Assembly: GCA_965227455.1 (NCBI GenBank)
Contig: OZ245752.1
Span: forward strand, 2,294,001-2,358,000
Direction of reading: 5' to 3'
Source of the DNA: JABDIP01 sp965227455
GTDB lineage: Bacteria; Pseudomonadota; Alphaproteobacteria; DSM-16000; Inquilinaceae
DNA length: 64,000 nt
The notes beneath the pieces are model-generated. The model worked only from the letters and a program-made list of their open reading frames with translations, was not told the origin of the DNA and made no database searches. Below, piece by piece: positions 9,901 through 19,387 of the stretch. The translations under genes and the position numbers were made by a program. How positions within the stretch are numbered: position 1 is the first letter of the stretch; each line of letters begins with the position of its first letter.

Positions 9901-11409
9901 ATGCGAGATCAGCATTCACTGATCTCGATGATCGAGGCCATTCAAGTGCAGGACTTCTTGCCCCTATATGTGGGCTTTGCGCTGGCAACGGCAGGAAGCA
10001 TCTACGCCGGAATAGTTTGGTTTGGCAGGCATCTTTCGCAGGACGCCAGAGATTCGCTGACCTTGTGGCTGTGGGGCGACTACGACAGCACCTGGTCACA
10101 CCATTTCTGCAATCTCTTCGATTGTGTCTTTGGCAGGCATCATTGGAGTTGGCGGTGCTTCGTTCGCTCGTCGATAGCATCCGTGCTGGCCGTGGTGCTG
10201 CTGTACATCCTGTTCGCCGAGATTCTGGGCGTCATGGGACGGCGGACACTGGGCAACCTCAGTCTCTGGCAGGCCGTGCTGCTTGGCGCGGCAATCAACA
10301 TCATTCCCGATTACCTCTCGCTGTTCGAGACGCGCTGGCTCCTCAAGCGGTTCGAACGCGTCCGCTCGTTCGCCGGGCAATTGGGGCTGCTCTTCGTCGA
10401 CGCACTCCTGACCGGTGCCATCATCTGGTTCTGCATCAACCTGTTTCAGGCGTTTCGGGGTGATACGGCGCTGTCGGCGATAGAGATGCTGGCGCTGTTC
10501 AGTGTCTTTTCTCTGTTCTTCTATTCGACCTTTCTGACCTCGGCGTGGGCATGGGTCTATTGCCTATCCACTTGGTTCATGCGGATCTTCTCGCGCACGG
10601 CACTGAGAAACATGTTCGACGTTGAGAACAAGCCAGTCGCGCAAGTTGCGCTGGTCAGCTCCGCTCTGATCTTCGTCGCAGCGATCCTGGTCACCCCGGT
10701 CTTGAAACCCGGCGACTCGCAGCAGGCCAGCAGATTCGACCAACTGCTCTGTTCGGTGTTCGGCGACACCATCTGCCTTCATGTCACCCATTTCACCGAG
10801 GATGAGAGCCAAGCGTTTCATGCGCTCGACACGGCTTGCGCGGGACTCGACGGACAAGGTTGCTACGACAAGACCGTCGCATTCGTCGGAGAGCACGAAT
10901 TCACAGTGAGCGCTCTTTGGAGCAAGGCCTGCGACGGGGGCTACGCGCTGGGCTGCAACGTCCTTGGCTGGATGCACTACAGCGGCCAAGGGCAGCCGCA
11001 GGATTATGAGAAGGCGCTACCGGCTTTCCAGCTGTCCTGCGATGGCAAGCACGCACAGGGCTGCTTCAACCTCGCCTATCTGTACGAGAAAGGCTTGGGC
11101 GTCGTGCCGGACCTGGCGGCATCGGTGCGGCTCTATCAGCAGGCATGCGATCTCGAGCAATCGCAGGGTTGCCTCAGACTCGGCTGGATGTACCAGGACG
11201 GTCGTGGCGTCGCGTTGGACCTGGAAAAGGCCGCGTCGCTGTTTCGCGCGGCGTGCAATGACGATCAGTCACAAGGCTGCGTCAATCTCGGCCACATGTA
11301 CCAGACAGGCAGTGGCGTGGCACAGGACGACGTCCAGGCGGAATTGTTCTTTGAAAGAGCCTGCAAGATGGGCCAGCAAATGGCCTGCGCGCATTCCCGC
11401 GCTCCCTAG
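9901..11409 (+). CDS. Multi-pass membrane protein with C-terminal disulfide-type Sel1 repeats
   Basis: 502 aa. The N-terminal ~270 residues carry about six hydrophobic segments (for example LPLYVGFALATAGSIYAGIV, ASVLAVVLLYILFAEILGV, VALVSSALIFVAAILVTPVL). The C-terminal ~200 residues form four to five Sel1-like repeats of ~36 residues. Each repeat has a Cys pair eight residues apart (CDGGYALGC, CDGKHAQGC, CDLEQSQGC, CNDDQSQGC, CKMGQQMAC). Such paired cysteines match the disulfide-locked Hcp-type Sel1 proteins, so the domain is probably periplasmic. Start uncertain: ATG 9901 lies next to a hairpin, and ATG 9928 (MIEAIQVQ) is an alternative. Convergent with tdh, one base between stop codons. 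Function unknown. Confidence 0.75.
   Translation: MRDQHSLISMIEAIQVQDFLPLYVGFALATAGSIYAGIVWFGRHLSQDARDSLTLWLWGDYDSTWSHHFCNLFDCVFGRHHWSWRCFVRSSIASVLAVVLLYILFAEILGVMGRRTLGNLSLWQAVLLGAAINIIPDYLSLFETRWLLKRFERVRSFAGQLGLLFVDALLTGAIIWFCINLFQAFRGDTALSAIEMLALFSVFSLFFYSTFLTSAWAWVYCLSTWFMRIFSRTALRNMFDVENKPVAQVALVSSALIFVAAILVTPVLKPGDSQQASRFDQLLCSVFGDTICLHVTHFTEDESQAFHALDTACAGLDGQGCYDKTVAFVGEHEFTVSALWSKACDGGYALGCNVLGWMHYSGQGQPQDYEKALPAFQLSCDGKHAQGCFNLAYLYEKGLGVVPDLAASVRLYQQACDLEQSQGCLRLGWMYQDGRGVALDLEKAASLFRAACNDDQSQGCVNLGHMYQTGSGVAQDDVQAELFFERACKMGQQMACAHSRAP
9905..9926 (+). promoter_or_regulatory. Perfect inverted repeat at the translation start
   Basis: GAGATCAG–CATTCA–CTGATCTC is an 8-bp perfect stem with a 6-base loop. 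It lies two bases after the first ATG and two bases before an in-frame second ATG. As RNA it would hide the initiation region of whichever start is used; as DNA it is a plausible operator. Both readings are inference. Confidence 0.45.
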
Positions 11410-11410
11410 C

Positions 11411-12436
11411 CTAGCCCCAGTCCAAGACCACTTTCCCCGATTGCCCCGATCGCATCACGTCGAAGCCCTGCTGGAAATCGTCGATCCCGAAGCGATGGGT
11501 CAGGATCGGGGTGATGTCGAGGCCGCTCTGCAGCATGGCGGTCATCTTGTACCAGGTCTCGAACATCTCGCGGCCGTAGATGCCCTTGATCTGCAGGCCC
11601 TTGAAGATGATTTCGTTGAGGTCCAGCGGGATCTCCTCCGGCGGGATGCCGAGCAGGGCGACGCGGCCGCCATGGTTCATGGCGCGCAGCAGGTCGCGTA
11701 GCGCGGCCGCGTTGCCGGACATCTCCAGCCCGACATCGAAGCCTTCCTGCATGCCGAGGTCGGACATGGTGTCGGCCAGGGATTCCCTGGCCACGTTGAC
11801 GGCGCGGTCGGCGCCCATCTTGCGGGCCAGGTCCAGGCGGTAGTCGTTGACGTCGGTGATCACCACGAACCGGGCGCCGACATGGCGCGCAATGGCGACC
11901 GACATGATGCCGATGGGGCCGGCGCCGGTGATCAGCACGTCCTCGCCCACCAGGTCGAAGGAGAGCGTGGTGTGGGTGGCATTGCCCAGCGGGTCGAGAA
12001 TGGCGGCGATCTCGTCGTCGATCTCGTCGGGCAGCGGGAAGGCGTTGACCGCCGGCAGGGACAGGAATTCCGCAAAACTGCCCGGCCGGTCGACGCCCAC
12101 ACCCTTGGTGTTGCGGCACAGATGGCGGCGGCCGGCGCGGCAGTTGCGGCAATGGCCGCAGGTGATGTGGCCCTCGCCGGAGACCCGGTCGCCCACCTTG
12201 AGGCCGCGCACCTCGCTGCCCAGTTCCACCACCACGCCGGCATATTCATGGCCGACGGTCATCGGCACCGGAACCGTGCGGCTGGACCAGTCGTCCCAAT
12301 TGTAGATGTGCACATCCGTGCCGCAGATCGCCGATTTGCGGATCTGGATCAGGACATCGTTGTGCCCAACCTCCGGGGGCGGCACGTCCTGCATCCAGAT
12401 GCCTTCTTCCGCCTTCGCCTTGACCAGCGCCTTCAT
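11411..12436 (-). CDS. tdh: L-threonine 3-dehydrogenase
   Basis: NAD+-dependent oxidation of L-threonine to 2-amino-3-ketobutyrate, the first step of threonine breakdown to glycine and acetyl-CoA. The 341-aa protein is a zinc medium-chain dehydrogenase with catalytic ligands Cys38 (SAICGTDVHIYNWD), His63 and Glu64 (VGHEYAGV). Structural zinc cysteines are 93, 96, 99 and 107 (CGHCRNC...C), and the nucleotide loop is ITGAGPIGIMSVAIARHVGA. The stretch THTTLSFDLVGEDVLITG is typical of Tdh. Its partner kbl lies just upstream on the same strand, separated by about 200 bases that hold a large palindrome. Confidence 0.96.
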   Translation of the reverse strand: MKALVKAKAEEGIWMQDVPPPEVGHNDVLIQIRKSAICGTDVHIYNWDDWSSRTVPVPMTVGHEYAGVVVELGSEVRGLKVGDRVSGEGHITCGHCRNCRAGRRHLCRNTKGVGVDRPGSFAEFLSLPAVNAFPLPDEIDDEIAAILDPLGNATHTTLSFDLVGEDVLITGAGPIGIMSVAIARHVGARFVVITDVNDYRLDLARKMGADRAVNVARESLADTMSDLGMQEGFDVGLEMSGNAAALRDLLRAMNHGGRVALLGIPPEEIPLDLNEIIFKGLQIKGIYGREMFETWYKMTAMLQSGLDITPILTHRFGIDDFQQGFDVMRSGQSGKVVLDWG

Positions 12437-12492
12437 CGGTTCGCCTCTCGGTGGATAAGCAGTTGCGGGCCATGGAGACCCGAGTCTTCTTG

Positions 12493-12594
12493 AGCCCCCT
12501 CACCCTAGCCCTCTCCCGCGAGGGGAGAGGGAATCCGGCCAGCGCTGGCGGTGTCCCCTCTCCCCTCGTGGGAGAGGGCTAGGGTGAGGGGGCT
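12493..12594. repeat. ~100-bp palindromic intergenic repeat
   Basis: Two arms of about 39 bases are nearly perfect reverse complements. The left arm begins AGCCCCCTCACCCTAGCCC and continues through CGCGAGGGGAGAGGG. The right arm ends GGGCTAGGGTGAGGGGGCT. They differ at about one position within the core (GCG against GTG) and enclose a ~22-base loop (GGCCAGCGCTGG, itself palindromic). It resembles the abundant CCCTCTCCCC-type palindromes seen between genes in many GC-rich proteobacteria. Between kbl and tdh it could stabilise or attenuate the transcript. Confidence 0.85.
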
Positions 12595-12643
12595 ATGACG
12601 ACACCTGCGATGCGCAGCATCGGCATCTTCTACTGACCGGCCG

Positions 12644-13840
12644 TCACGAAATCACACCCAGTTCGCGGCCGACCTTGGCGAAGGCGGCGATGGCGCGGTC
12701 AAGATGGTCGCGGGTATGGGCGGCGGACATCTGGGTACGGATGCGCGCCTGCCCCTTGGGCACGACCGGGAAGGAGAAACCGATCACGTAGATGCCCTCT
12801 TCCAGCAGCTTCGCCGCCATCTGTTCCGCCAGCTTGGCATCGCCCAGCATGACCGGGATGATCGGATGCTCCTGCCCAGCCAGAGTGAACCCCAGCGCCT
12901 CCATCTCGGATCGGAAATACCGGGAGTTGGCGTGCAGTCGGTCGCGCAGATCGTCGTTCTCCACCAGCATCTCCAGCACGCGCAGAGAGGTGGCGGCGAT
13001 CACCGGCGCCAGGGTGTTGGAGAACAGGTATGGGCGCGAGCGCTGGCGCAGCCACTCGACGATCTCGCCCCGGCCGCTGGTGTAACCGCCGGAGGCTCCG
13101 CCCAGCGCCTTGCCCAGCGTGCCGGTCCTGAGCGCGATGCGCTCGGCGACGCCGCAATGCTCCGGCGTGCCGCGGCCGCCCGGGCCCATCACGCCCACCG
13201 CATGGCTGTCATCGACCATGACCAGCGCGTCGTAGCGCTCCGCCAGGTCGCAGATCGCCGGCAGATCGGCGATCACCCCGTCCATGGAGAACACTCCGTC
13301 GGTGGCGATCATGCGGAAGCGACAGTCCTGCGCCTCCTTCAGCCGCGCTTCCAGCTCGGCCATGTCATTGTTGGCGTAGCGCAGGCGTTTGGCCTTGCAC
13401 AGGCGCACGCCGTCGATGATCGAGGCATGGTTCAGGGCGTCGCTGATGATGGCGTCCTCCGGCCCCAGCACGGTCTCGAACAGCCCGGTATTGGCGTCGA
13501 AGCAGGAGGAATAGAGGATCGTGTCCTCGGTACCGAAAAAGTCCGACAGCCGCGCCTCCAGAGCCTTGTGCTCCTCCTGGGTGCCGCAGATGAAGCGCAC
13601 CGAGGCCATGCCGTAGCCGTAACGGTCCAGCGCCGCATGGGCGGCGGTCACCAGCTCCGGCGAATCCGCCAGGCCGAGATAGTTGTTGGCGCAGAGGTTC
13701 AGGACCTCGTGTGCACCATCCTCGGCGACAGTGATCGCGGCCCCCTGGTGGGAAGTGATCACCCGCTCCGCCTTGTACAGCCCGGCCGCGTGCAGCGACT
13801 CGGTCTCGTTGCGCAGATGGTTGAAGAATCGTGCACTCAT
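12644..13840 (-). CDS. kbl: Glycine C-acetyltransferase (2-amino-3-ketobutyrate CoA ligase)
   Basis: PLP enzyme that cleaves 2-amino-3-ketobutyrate with CoA to glycine and acetyl-CoA, completing the threonine route begun by Tdh. At 398 aa it has the normal length. Hallmarks of the alpha-oxoamine synthase family are NLCANNYLGLADSPEL, SVRFICGTQEEHKALE, the DDSHAVGVMG segment and the PLP lysine Lys244 in GTLGKALGGASGGY. The C-terminal domain contains FSFPVVPKGQARIRTQMSA. It is transcribed toward tdh. Upstream it diverges from the nitrile hydratase operon across about 175 bases. Confidence 0.96.
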   Translation of the reverse strand: MSARFFNHLRNETESLHAAGLYKAERVITSHQGAAITVAEDGAHEVLNLCANNYLGLADSPELVTAAHAALDRYGYGMASVRFICGTQEEHKALEARLSDFFGTEDTILYSSCFDANTGLFETVLGPEDAIISDALNHASIIDGVRLCKAKRLRYANNDMAELEARLKEAQDCRFRMIATDGVFSMDGVIADLPAICDLAERYDALVMVDDSHAVGVMGPGGRGTPEHCGVAERIALRTGTLGKALGGASGGYTSGRGEIVEWLRQRSRPYLFSNTLAPVIAATSLRVLEMLVENDDLRDRLHANSRYFRSEMEALGFTLAGQEHPIIPVMLGDAKLAEQMAAKLLEEGIYVIGFSFPVVPKGQARIRTQMSAAHTRDHLDRAIAAFAKVGRELGVIS

Positions 13841-14014
13841 GGAACAAACCCGCCGTCGAGGAGGCCGGGCATCGCCCGGGCCGGCGAGTATACAAACCGC
13901 TCTTCGCCGCGTCGTGCGGAAAGGCGATGCGGGCCGCGCTTGTGCAGCGTCACGGCGATGACAGGGCGCGGCCGACCGGATAGGCTGGTCGCATCCCAGT
14001 CATCGGAAGACCTC

Positions 14015-14629
14015 ATGGCCAAGCACGACCATCAGCATCCGCCATCGGATACCGCCTTGCGGGTCAAGGCGCTGGAGACGGTGCTGACCGAAAAGGGGCT
14101 GGTCGATCCGGCGGCGCTCGACGCGTTCATCGACGCCTATCAGAACAAGATCGGCCCGAAGAATGGCGCCCGGGTCGTGGCCCGGTCCTGGGTCGATCCG
14201 GCCTACCGCGACCGGCTGCTCAGCGACGCCACGGCGGCGATCGCGGAGTTCGGCTTCGGCGGCCGCCAGGGCGAGGACATGGTGGCCATCGAGAACACGG
14301 CGGAGGTGCACAACCTGGTCGTCTGCACCCTGTGCTCCTGCTATCCCTGGCCCGTTCTGGGGCTGCCGCCGGTCTGGTACAAATCGGCGCCCTACCGGTC
14401 CCGGGCGGTGATCGATCCGCGCGGCGTGCTGCGCGAGTTCGGGCTGGAGATCGGCGAGGACGTCGAGATCCGGGTCTGGGACAGCACGGCGGAATTGCGG
14501 TACCTGGTGATCCCCCAGCGGCCGGACGGCACGGAAGGCATGGACGAGGATGCCCTCGCCGCGCTGGTGACCCGGGATTCGATGATCGGCACCGGCGTCG
14601 CCCTTTCGCCGGACGGGGCGCGGCCATGA
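14015..14629 (+). CDS. nthA: Nitrile hydratase alpha subunit, cobalt type
   Basis: Hydrates nitriles to amides together with the beta subunit. The metal-binding loop VCTLCSCY (Cys104, Cys107, Cys109; the latter two are normally oxidised) has the Thr and Tyr of the cobalt class; iron enzymes usually have Ser and Thr there. At 204 aa it is full length (LRVKALETVLTEKGLVDPA at the start, YKSAPYRSRAVIDPRGVL after the loop). A GGAAG site lies six bases upstream of the chosen ATG. It is the first gene of a three-gene operon with an ATGA overlap into the beta subunit. No amidase, aldoxime dehydratase or cobalt transporter is adjacent. Confidence 0.95.
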   Translation: MAKHDHQHPPSDTALRVKALETVLTEKGLVDPAALDAFIDAYQNKIGPKNGARVVARSWVDPAYRDRLLSDATAAIAEFGFGGRQGEDMVAIENTAEVHNLVVCTLCSCYPWPVLGLPPVWYKSAPYRSRAVIDPRGVLREFGLEIGEDVEIRVWDSTAELRYLVIPQRPDGTEGMDEDALAALVTRDSMIGTGVALSPDGARP

Positions 14630-15291
14630 ATTCGATCCACGACATGGGCGGCATGCACAATTTCGGGCCGGTCGACCCGGAGGCGGACGAGCCGGTGTTC
14701 CACAGCGAGTGGGAGGCGCGCATGTTCGCCCTGGCCGGCGCCACCCGCGGCTGGGGCAAATGGAACATCGACCAGTCCCGCCATGCCCGCGAGGCCATGC
14801 CGGCGGCGCAATACCTGGCCAGTAGTTATTACGAGATCTGGCTGTACGGCTATATCGAGCTGCTGGTGGAGTCCGGCCTGGTCAGCCGGGCCGAGCTGGA
14901 GGCGGCCAAGGCCGATCCCGCCGCGACCCTGCCGCCCGATGTCAGCGCGGTCACCGCCGATCAGGTCGACGGCATCCTTTCAGCGGGCCATTCGACCAAG
15001 GTCGATACCGTGGTGGCGCCGAAATTCGCCGTCGGCGACGCGGTGGTGGCCAAGACCATCAATCCGCTGGGCCATACCAGGCTGCCGCGCTATGTCCGCG
15101 GCCGCCGCGGCGTGATCGATCGCGATCACGGCGTCTTCGTCTTCCCGGACACCAATGCCCATGGCCAGGGACCCTCGCCGCAACATGTCTACAGCGTACG
15201 GTTCACCGCGCAGGAGCTCTGGGGTCCCGAGGCGCCGGCCAAGGACGCCGTCCATGTCGATCTCTGGGACGACTACCTTGACCCGGCCTGA
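14626..15291 (+). CDS. nthB: Nitrile hydratase beta subunit
   Basis: 221 aa. It begins with the characteristic MNSIHDMGGMHNFGPV and contains EARMFALAGATRGWGKWNID and SSYYEIWLYGYIELLVE. The C-terminal SH3-like barrel includes GDAVVAKTINPLGHTRLPRY and HVYSVRFTAQELWG. It pairs with the alpha subunit to complete the active site. Its ATG overlaps the alpha stop (ATGA), which implies coupled translation and equal stoichiometry. Confidence 0.95.
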   Translation: MNSIHDMGGMHNFGPVDPEADEPVFHSEWEARMFALAGATRGWGKWNIDQSRHAREAMPAAQYLASSYYEIWLYGYIELLVESGLVSRAELEAAKADPAATLPPDVSAVTADQVDGILSAGHSTKVDTVVAPKFAVGDAVVAKTINPLGHTRLPRYVRGRRGVIDRDHGVFVFPDTNAHGQGPSPQHVYSVRFTAQELWGPEAPAKDAVHVDLWDDYLDPA

Positions 15292-15649
15292 GCCGGATGC
15301 CGACCCGAACGCCCTGCCCGGGCTGCCGTGCGATGCGGAAGGTCCGGTCTTCGCAGAACCCTGGCAGGCGCAGGCCTTCGCCCTGACCCTCAAGTTGCAC
15401 CAGGACGGCCAATTCACCTGGGCGGAATGGGCAGAGACGCTGGCAGGGGAGATCAAGAAAGCGCAGGCAGCGGGCGATCCCGATGACGGCAGCACCTACT
15501 ACCATCACTGGCTGGCGGCGCTGGAATCGCTGGCTGTGACCAAGGGCCTGGCAACGCCGACGATTCTTGCAAAATGCAAAAGCGATTGGGAGACGGCATT
15601 CAAGACGACACCACATGGCAAACCGGTCCGGCTGCCGGAATCCCAGTAA
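15254..15649 (+). CDS. Nitrile hydratase accessory (activator) protein
   Basis: Small protein of the nitrile hydratase activator family, which helps cobalt insertion and cysteine oxidation. The core LPGLPCDAEGPVFAEPWQAQ...FALTLKLHQDGQFTWAEWAE resembles the N-terminal half of beta subunits, a known feature of these activators; then comes STYYHHWLAALESL. Start uncertain: ATG 15254 has an AAGGA site eight bases upstream but overlaps the beta gene by 38 bases, while TTG 15278 (reading TRPEPDADPNALPG after the initiator) better matches homologue N-termini. The product is 131 or 123 aa. Confidence 0.88.
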   Translation: MSISGTTTLTRPEPDADPNALPGLPCDAEGPVFAEPWQAQAFALTLKLHQDGQFTWAEWAETLAGEIKKAQAAGDPDDGSTYYHHWLAALESLAVTKGLATPTILAKCKSDWETAFKTTPHGKPVRLPESQ

Positions 15650-15858
15650 ATTCGAAGCATTCCAGACTGAGTGCACGAATAATCTTCGCCAGGCTGCATT
15701 CACAATCCTGAATCAAATTCGTTAATTTACATTAACCAATTCAAATATTGCACGAAAATGCCGTGTAGAATTGTCACAAGTTTTACACAACATCGACCGA
15801 AGGGGTGTTGATACTCTATCTTTCTCGGGGAGGGATTGACTGTGTTGAGGATGCCGCT
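15650..15858. other. AT-rich intergenic region
   Basis: About 200 bases clearly richer in A+T than the surroundings, with runs such as AATTCGTTAATTTACATTAA. It probably contains the promoter of the downstream unrecognised gene. A TTAA–6 bases–TTAA pair at 15722–15735 resembles a CtrA box, but the spacer is one base short. No strong −35/−10 pair with correct spacing was found. Confidence 0.4.
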
Positions 15859-16341
15859 ATGCCATCAGCACCTGCTTTGAAGACCGTATCCGTGTCGCCG
15901 GCGCTGCCGCCGTCCTATGCGACGGTACGCGACGCCAATAACGAGATCCGCGACCGCAACCCGGCCCCGTTTCAGCGCGCGCTGCTTCTGCTGCGCGGCA
16001 CCCGTTCGCGCATCGTCCTGTGCCAGGTCAGTTTCTGGGGCGAAGTCAGCGACGAGTGCGGCAATCTGCTGAACCGGCTGTTCGGCCGGGACGCGATGAT
16101 CGAGCAGACCGACCCCGCCACCTATGTGCTGCTGTTCGTGCGCCGTCATGACGACGACGAATGCGTCGAGCACGCGGTGCTGCGGCGGCTGGCCCAGACC
16201 ATGCAGCCCGCCTTCGGCCGGCGCTTCTACGCCACCCTGACCTCCTCCCACCATGATTCCGAGACGCTGGGCGATTCGGAAGACATGCTGGCGGAACTGG
16301 CAGCGGAAGAGGCCAAGGGCCCCAAGATCGTCACGATCTGA
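15859..16341 (+). CDS. Unrecognised cytosolic protein
   Basis: 160 aa from the chosen ATG. I do not recognise the family. It has no signal peptide or membrane segment. The middle (RALLLLRGTRSRIVLCQVSF, TYVLLFVRRHDDDECVEHAV) alternates hydrophobic and charged residues as in an alpha/beta domain, and the C-terminus is acidic (ETLGDSEDMLAELAAEE). GAGG lies about 11 bases upstream; a GTG start 54 bases earlier is possible. It stands alone, preceded by the AT-rich region, and ends facing the acylphosphatase gene across a short GC palindrome (AGGGCGG/CCGCCCT, 16345–16359). Confidence 0.65.
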   Translation: MPSAPALKTVSVSPALPPSYATVRDANNEIRDRNPAPFQRALLLLRGTRSRIVLCQVSFWGEVSDECGNLLNRLFGRDAMIEQTDPATYVLLFVRRHDDDECVEHAVLRRLAQTMQPAFGRRFYATLTSSHHDSETLGDSEDMLAELAAEEAKGPKIVTI

Positions 16342-16357
16342 GGCAGGGCGGCCCGCC

Positions 16358-16648
16358 CTACATCGTTGGACGCTGCTCGAAACCGACGGTCCCCGGATCG
16401 TCGGCCGGCTCCACGCGCACATCGGTAACGGTGGCATAGTCCGGCCCGCGCCAGCAGGCCTCCAGCATGTGATCGACGGCCGCCAACGGTCCGGCGAACA
16501 GTGCCTCGACGGTCCCGTCGCTGCGATTGCGCACCCAGCCGTCCAGTCCCCGCAACTCGGCCCGGCCAACCGTCCAGGACCGAAAGAACACGCCCTGGAC
16601 ACGCCCGGAGACGATGACATGGACGGCCTTGCGTTGCGGTTCCGTCAT
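16358..16648 (-). CDS. acyP: Acylphosphatase
   Basis: 96-aa enzyme hydrolysing acyl phosphates. The family active site is complete: the phosphate-binding loop GRVQGVFFRSW supplies the catalytic Arg, and GLDGWVRNRSDGTVEALFAG carries the catalytic Asn. Start taken at MTEPQRKAVHVIVSG; an upstream in-frame extension into the pccA region is rejected. It follows pccA by 13 bases on the same strand, so it is the last gene of the propionyl-CoA carboxylase operon. Confidence 0.93.
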   Translation of the reverse strand: MTEPQRKAVHVIVSGRVQGVFFRSWTVGRAELRGLDGWVRNRSDGTVEALFAGPLAAVDHMLEACWRGPDYATVTDVRVEPADDPGTVGFEQRPTM

Positions 16649-16661
16649 CGCGTCGGCCCGC

Positions 16662-18641
<1,980 letters not shown>

Positions 18642-18835
18642 GACCAGTCCGCCTGCCTCCCCAATCCGATCCTCGCCTTTGTGACGCGAAGACCAAAGAG
18701 AAAAGCTAGCCGAATTCAGTGAGTCTGCCCACGGTCACCTGACGACATTGAGTCCCGCGACTGTATCGTCTGGTCTACAGCTGGAAGAGATTCTCGCCGA
18801 TTGGTTCCGATCGGCAACCAATCCGTCGCGTGCCG

Positions 18836-19276
18836 TCACCCATCCTTCGGCGGCGGTAGGGTCATCCGTCCTTCGGCGTCGAGCGGCGAGAACGGGTTGT
18901 AGGCCACTTCCCACAGATGCCCGTCCGGGTCGGCGAAATAGCCGGAATAGCCGCCCCAGAAGACCTTCTCCGCCGCTTTCACAAGAGTTGCGCCGGCCTC
19001 CACCGCCTCCGCCAGTACCCGGTCCACATCGGCCTCGGAGCCCACATTGTGGGCCAGGGCGACACCTCGGAACCCTGAGCCATTGCTCGACACCCCGGCA
19101 TCCTCGGCCAGGGGCGCCCAGCCATAAAGGCCCAGCACCACGCCGCCGGCCTCGATGAACGAGACGGACTCATTGCTGGCCGCGGATTCGCGCCAGCCGA
19201 GGCCGTCGCAATAGAAGGCCCTGGCGGCTGCCATATCGGCAACGCCCAGCGTGACCATGGTTACCCGCTGTTCCAT
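18836..19276 (-). CDS. VOC (glyoxalase-fold) family protein
   Basis: 146 aa with two paired beta-alpha-beta-beta-beta modules of the vicinal oxygen chelate fold: VTMVTLGVADMAAARAFYCD at the start and GYSGYFADPDGHLWEVAYNP near the end, whose His and Glu are typical metal ligands. Start at 19276 is supported by a GGAGG site. The position between pccB and pccA invites a methylmalonyl-CoA epimerase call, but the sequence resembles general glyoxalase-like VOC proteins rather than the epimerase signature, so substrate is left open. It probably belongs to the same transcript. Confidence 0.85.
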   Translation of the reverse strand: MEQRVTMVTLGVADMAAARAFYCDGLGWRESAASNESVSFIEAGGVVLGLYGWAPLAEDAGVSSNGSGFRGVALAHNVGSEADVDRVLAEAVEAGATLVKAAEKVFWGGYSGYFADPDGHLWEVAYNPFSPLDAEGRMTLPPPKDG

Positions 19277-19387
19277 CTCCGCCCTCCGATTTCGTTCGCT
19301 CAGACCAGCGATCAGGCTACACCACGGCCGGTCGTCGCGCGAGAACAAACTGGGAACATCCATACATTGCCGGCACCGGGCCGTCGG

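Noticed and set aside
11406..12152. Minus-strand frame inside tdh in another phase
   Set aside because: It is Arg/Pro/His-rich and lies wholly within the conserved tdh gene.
15722..15735. CtrA binding box TTAA–N–TTAA
   Set aside because: The spacer is six bases instead of the usual seven, and the AT-rich setting makes chance matches likely.
18836..19276. Methylmalonyl-CoA epimerase
   Set aside because: Context fits, but the sequence resembles general glyoxalase-like VOC proteins, so only the family name is given.
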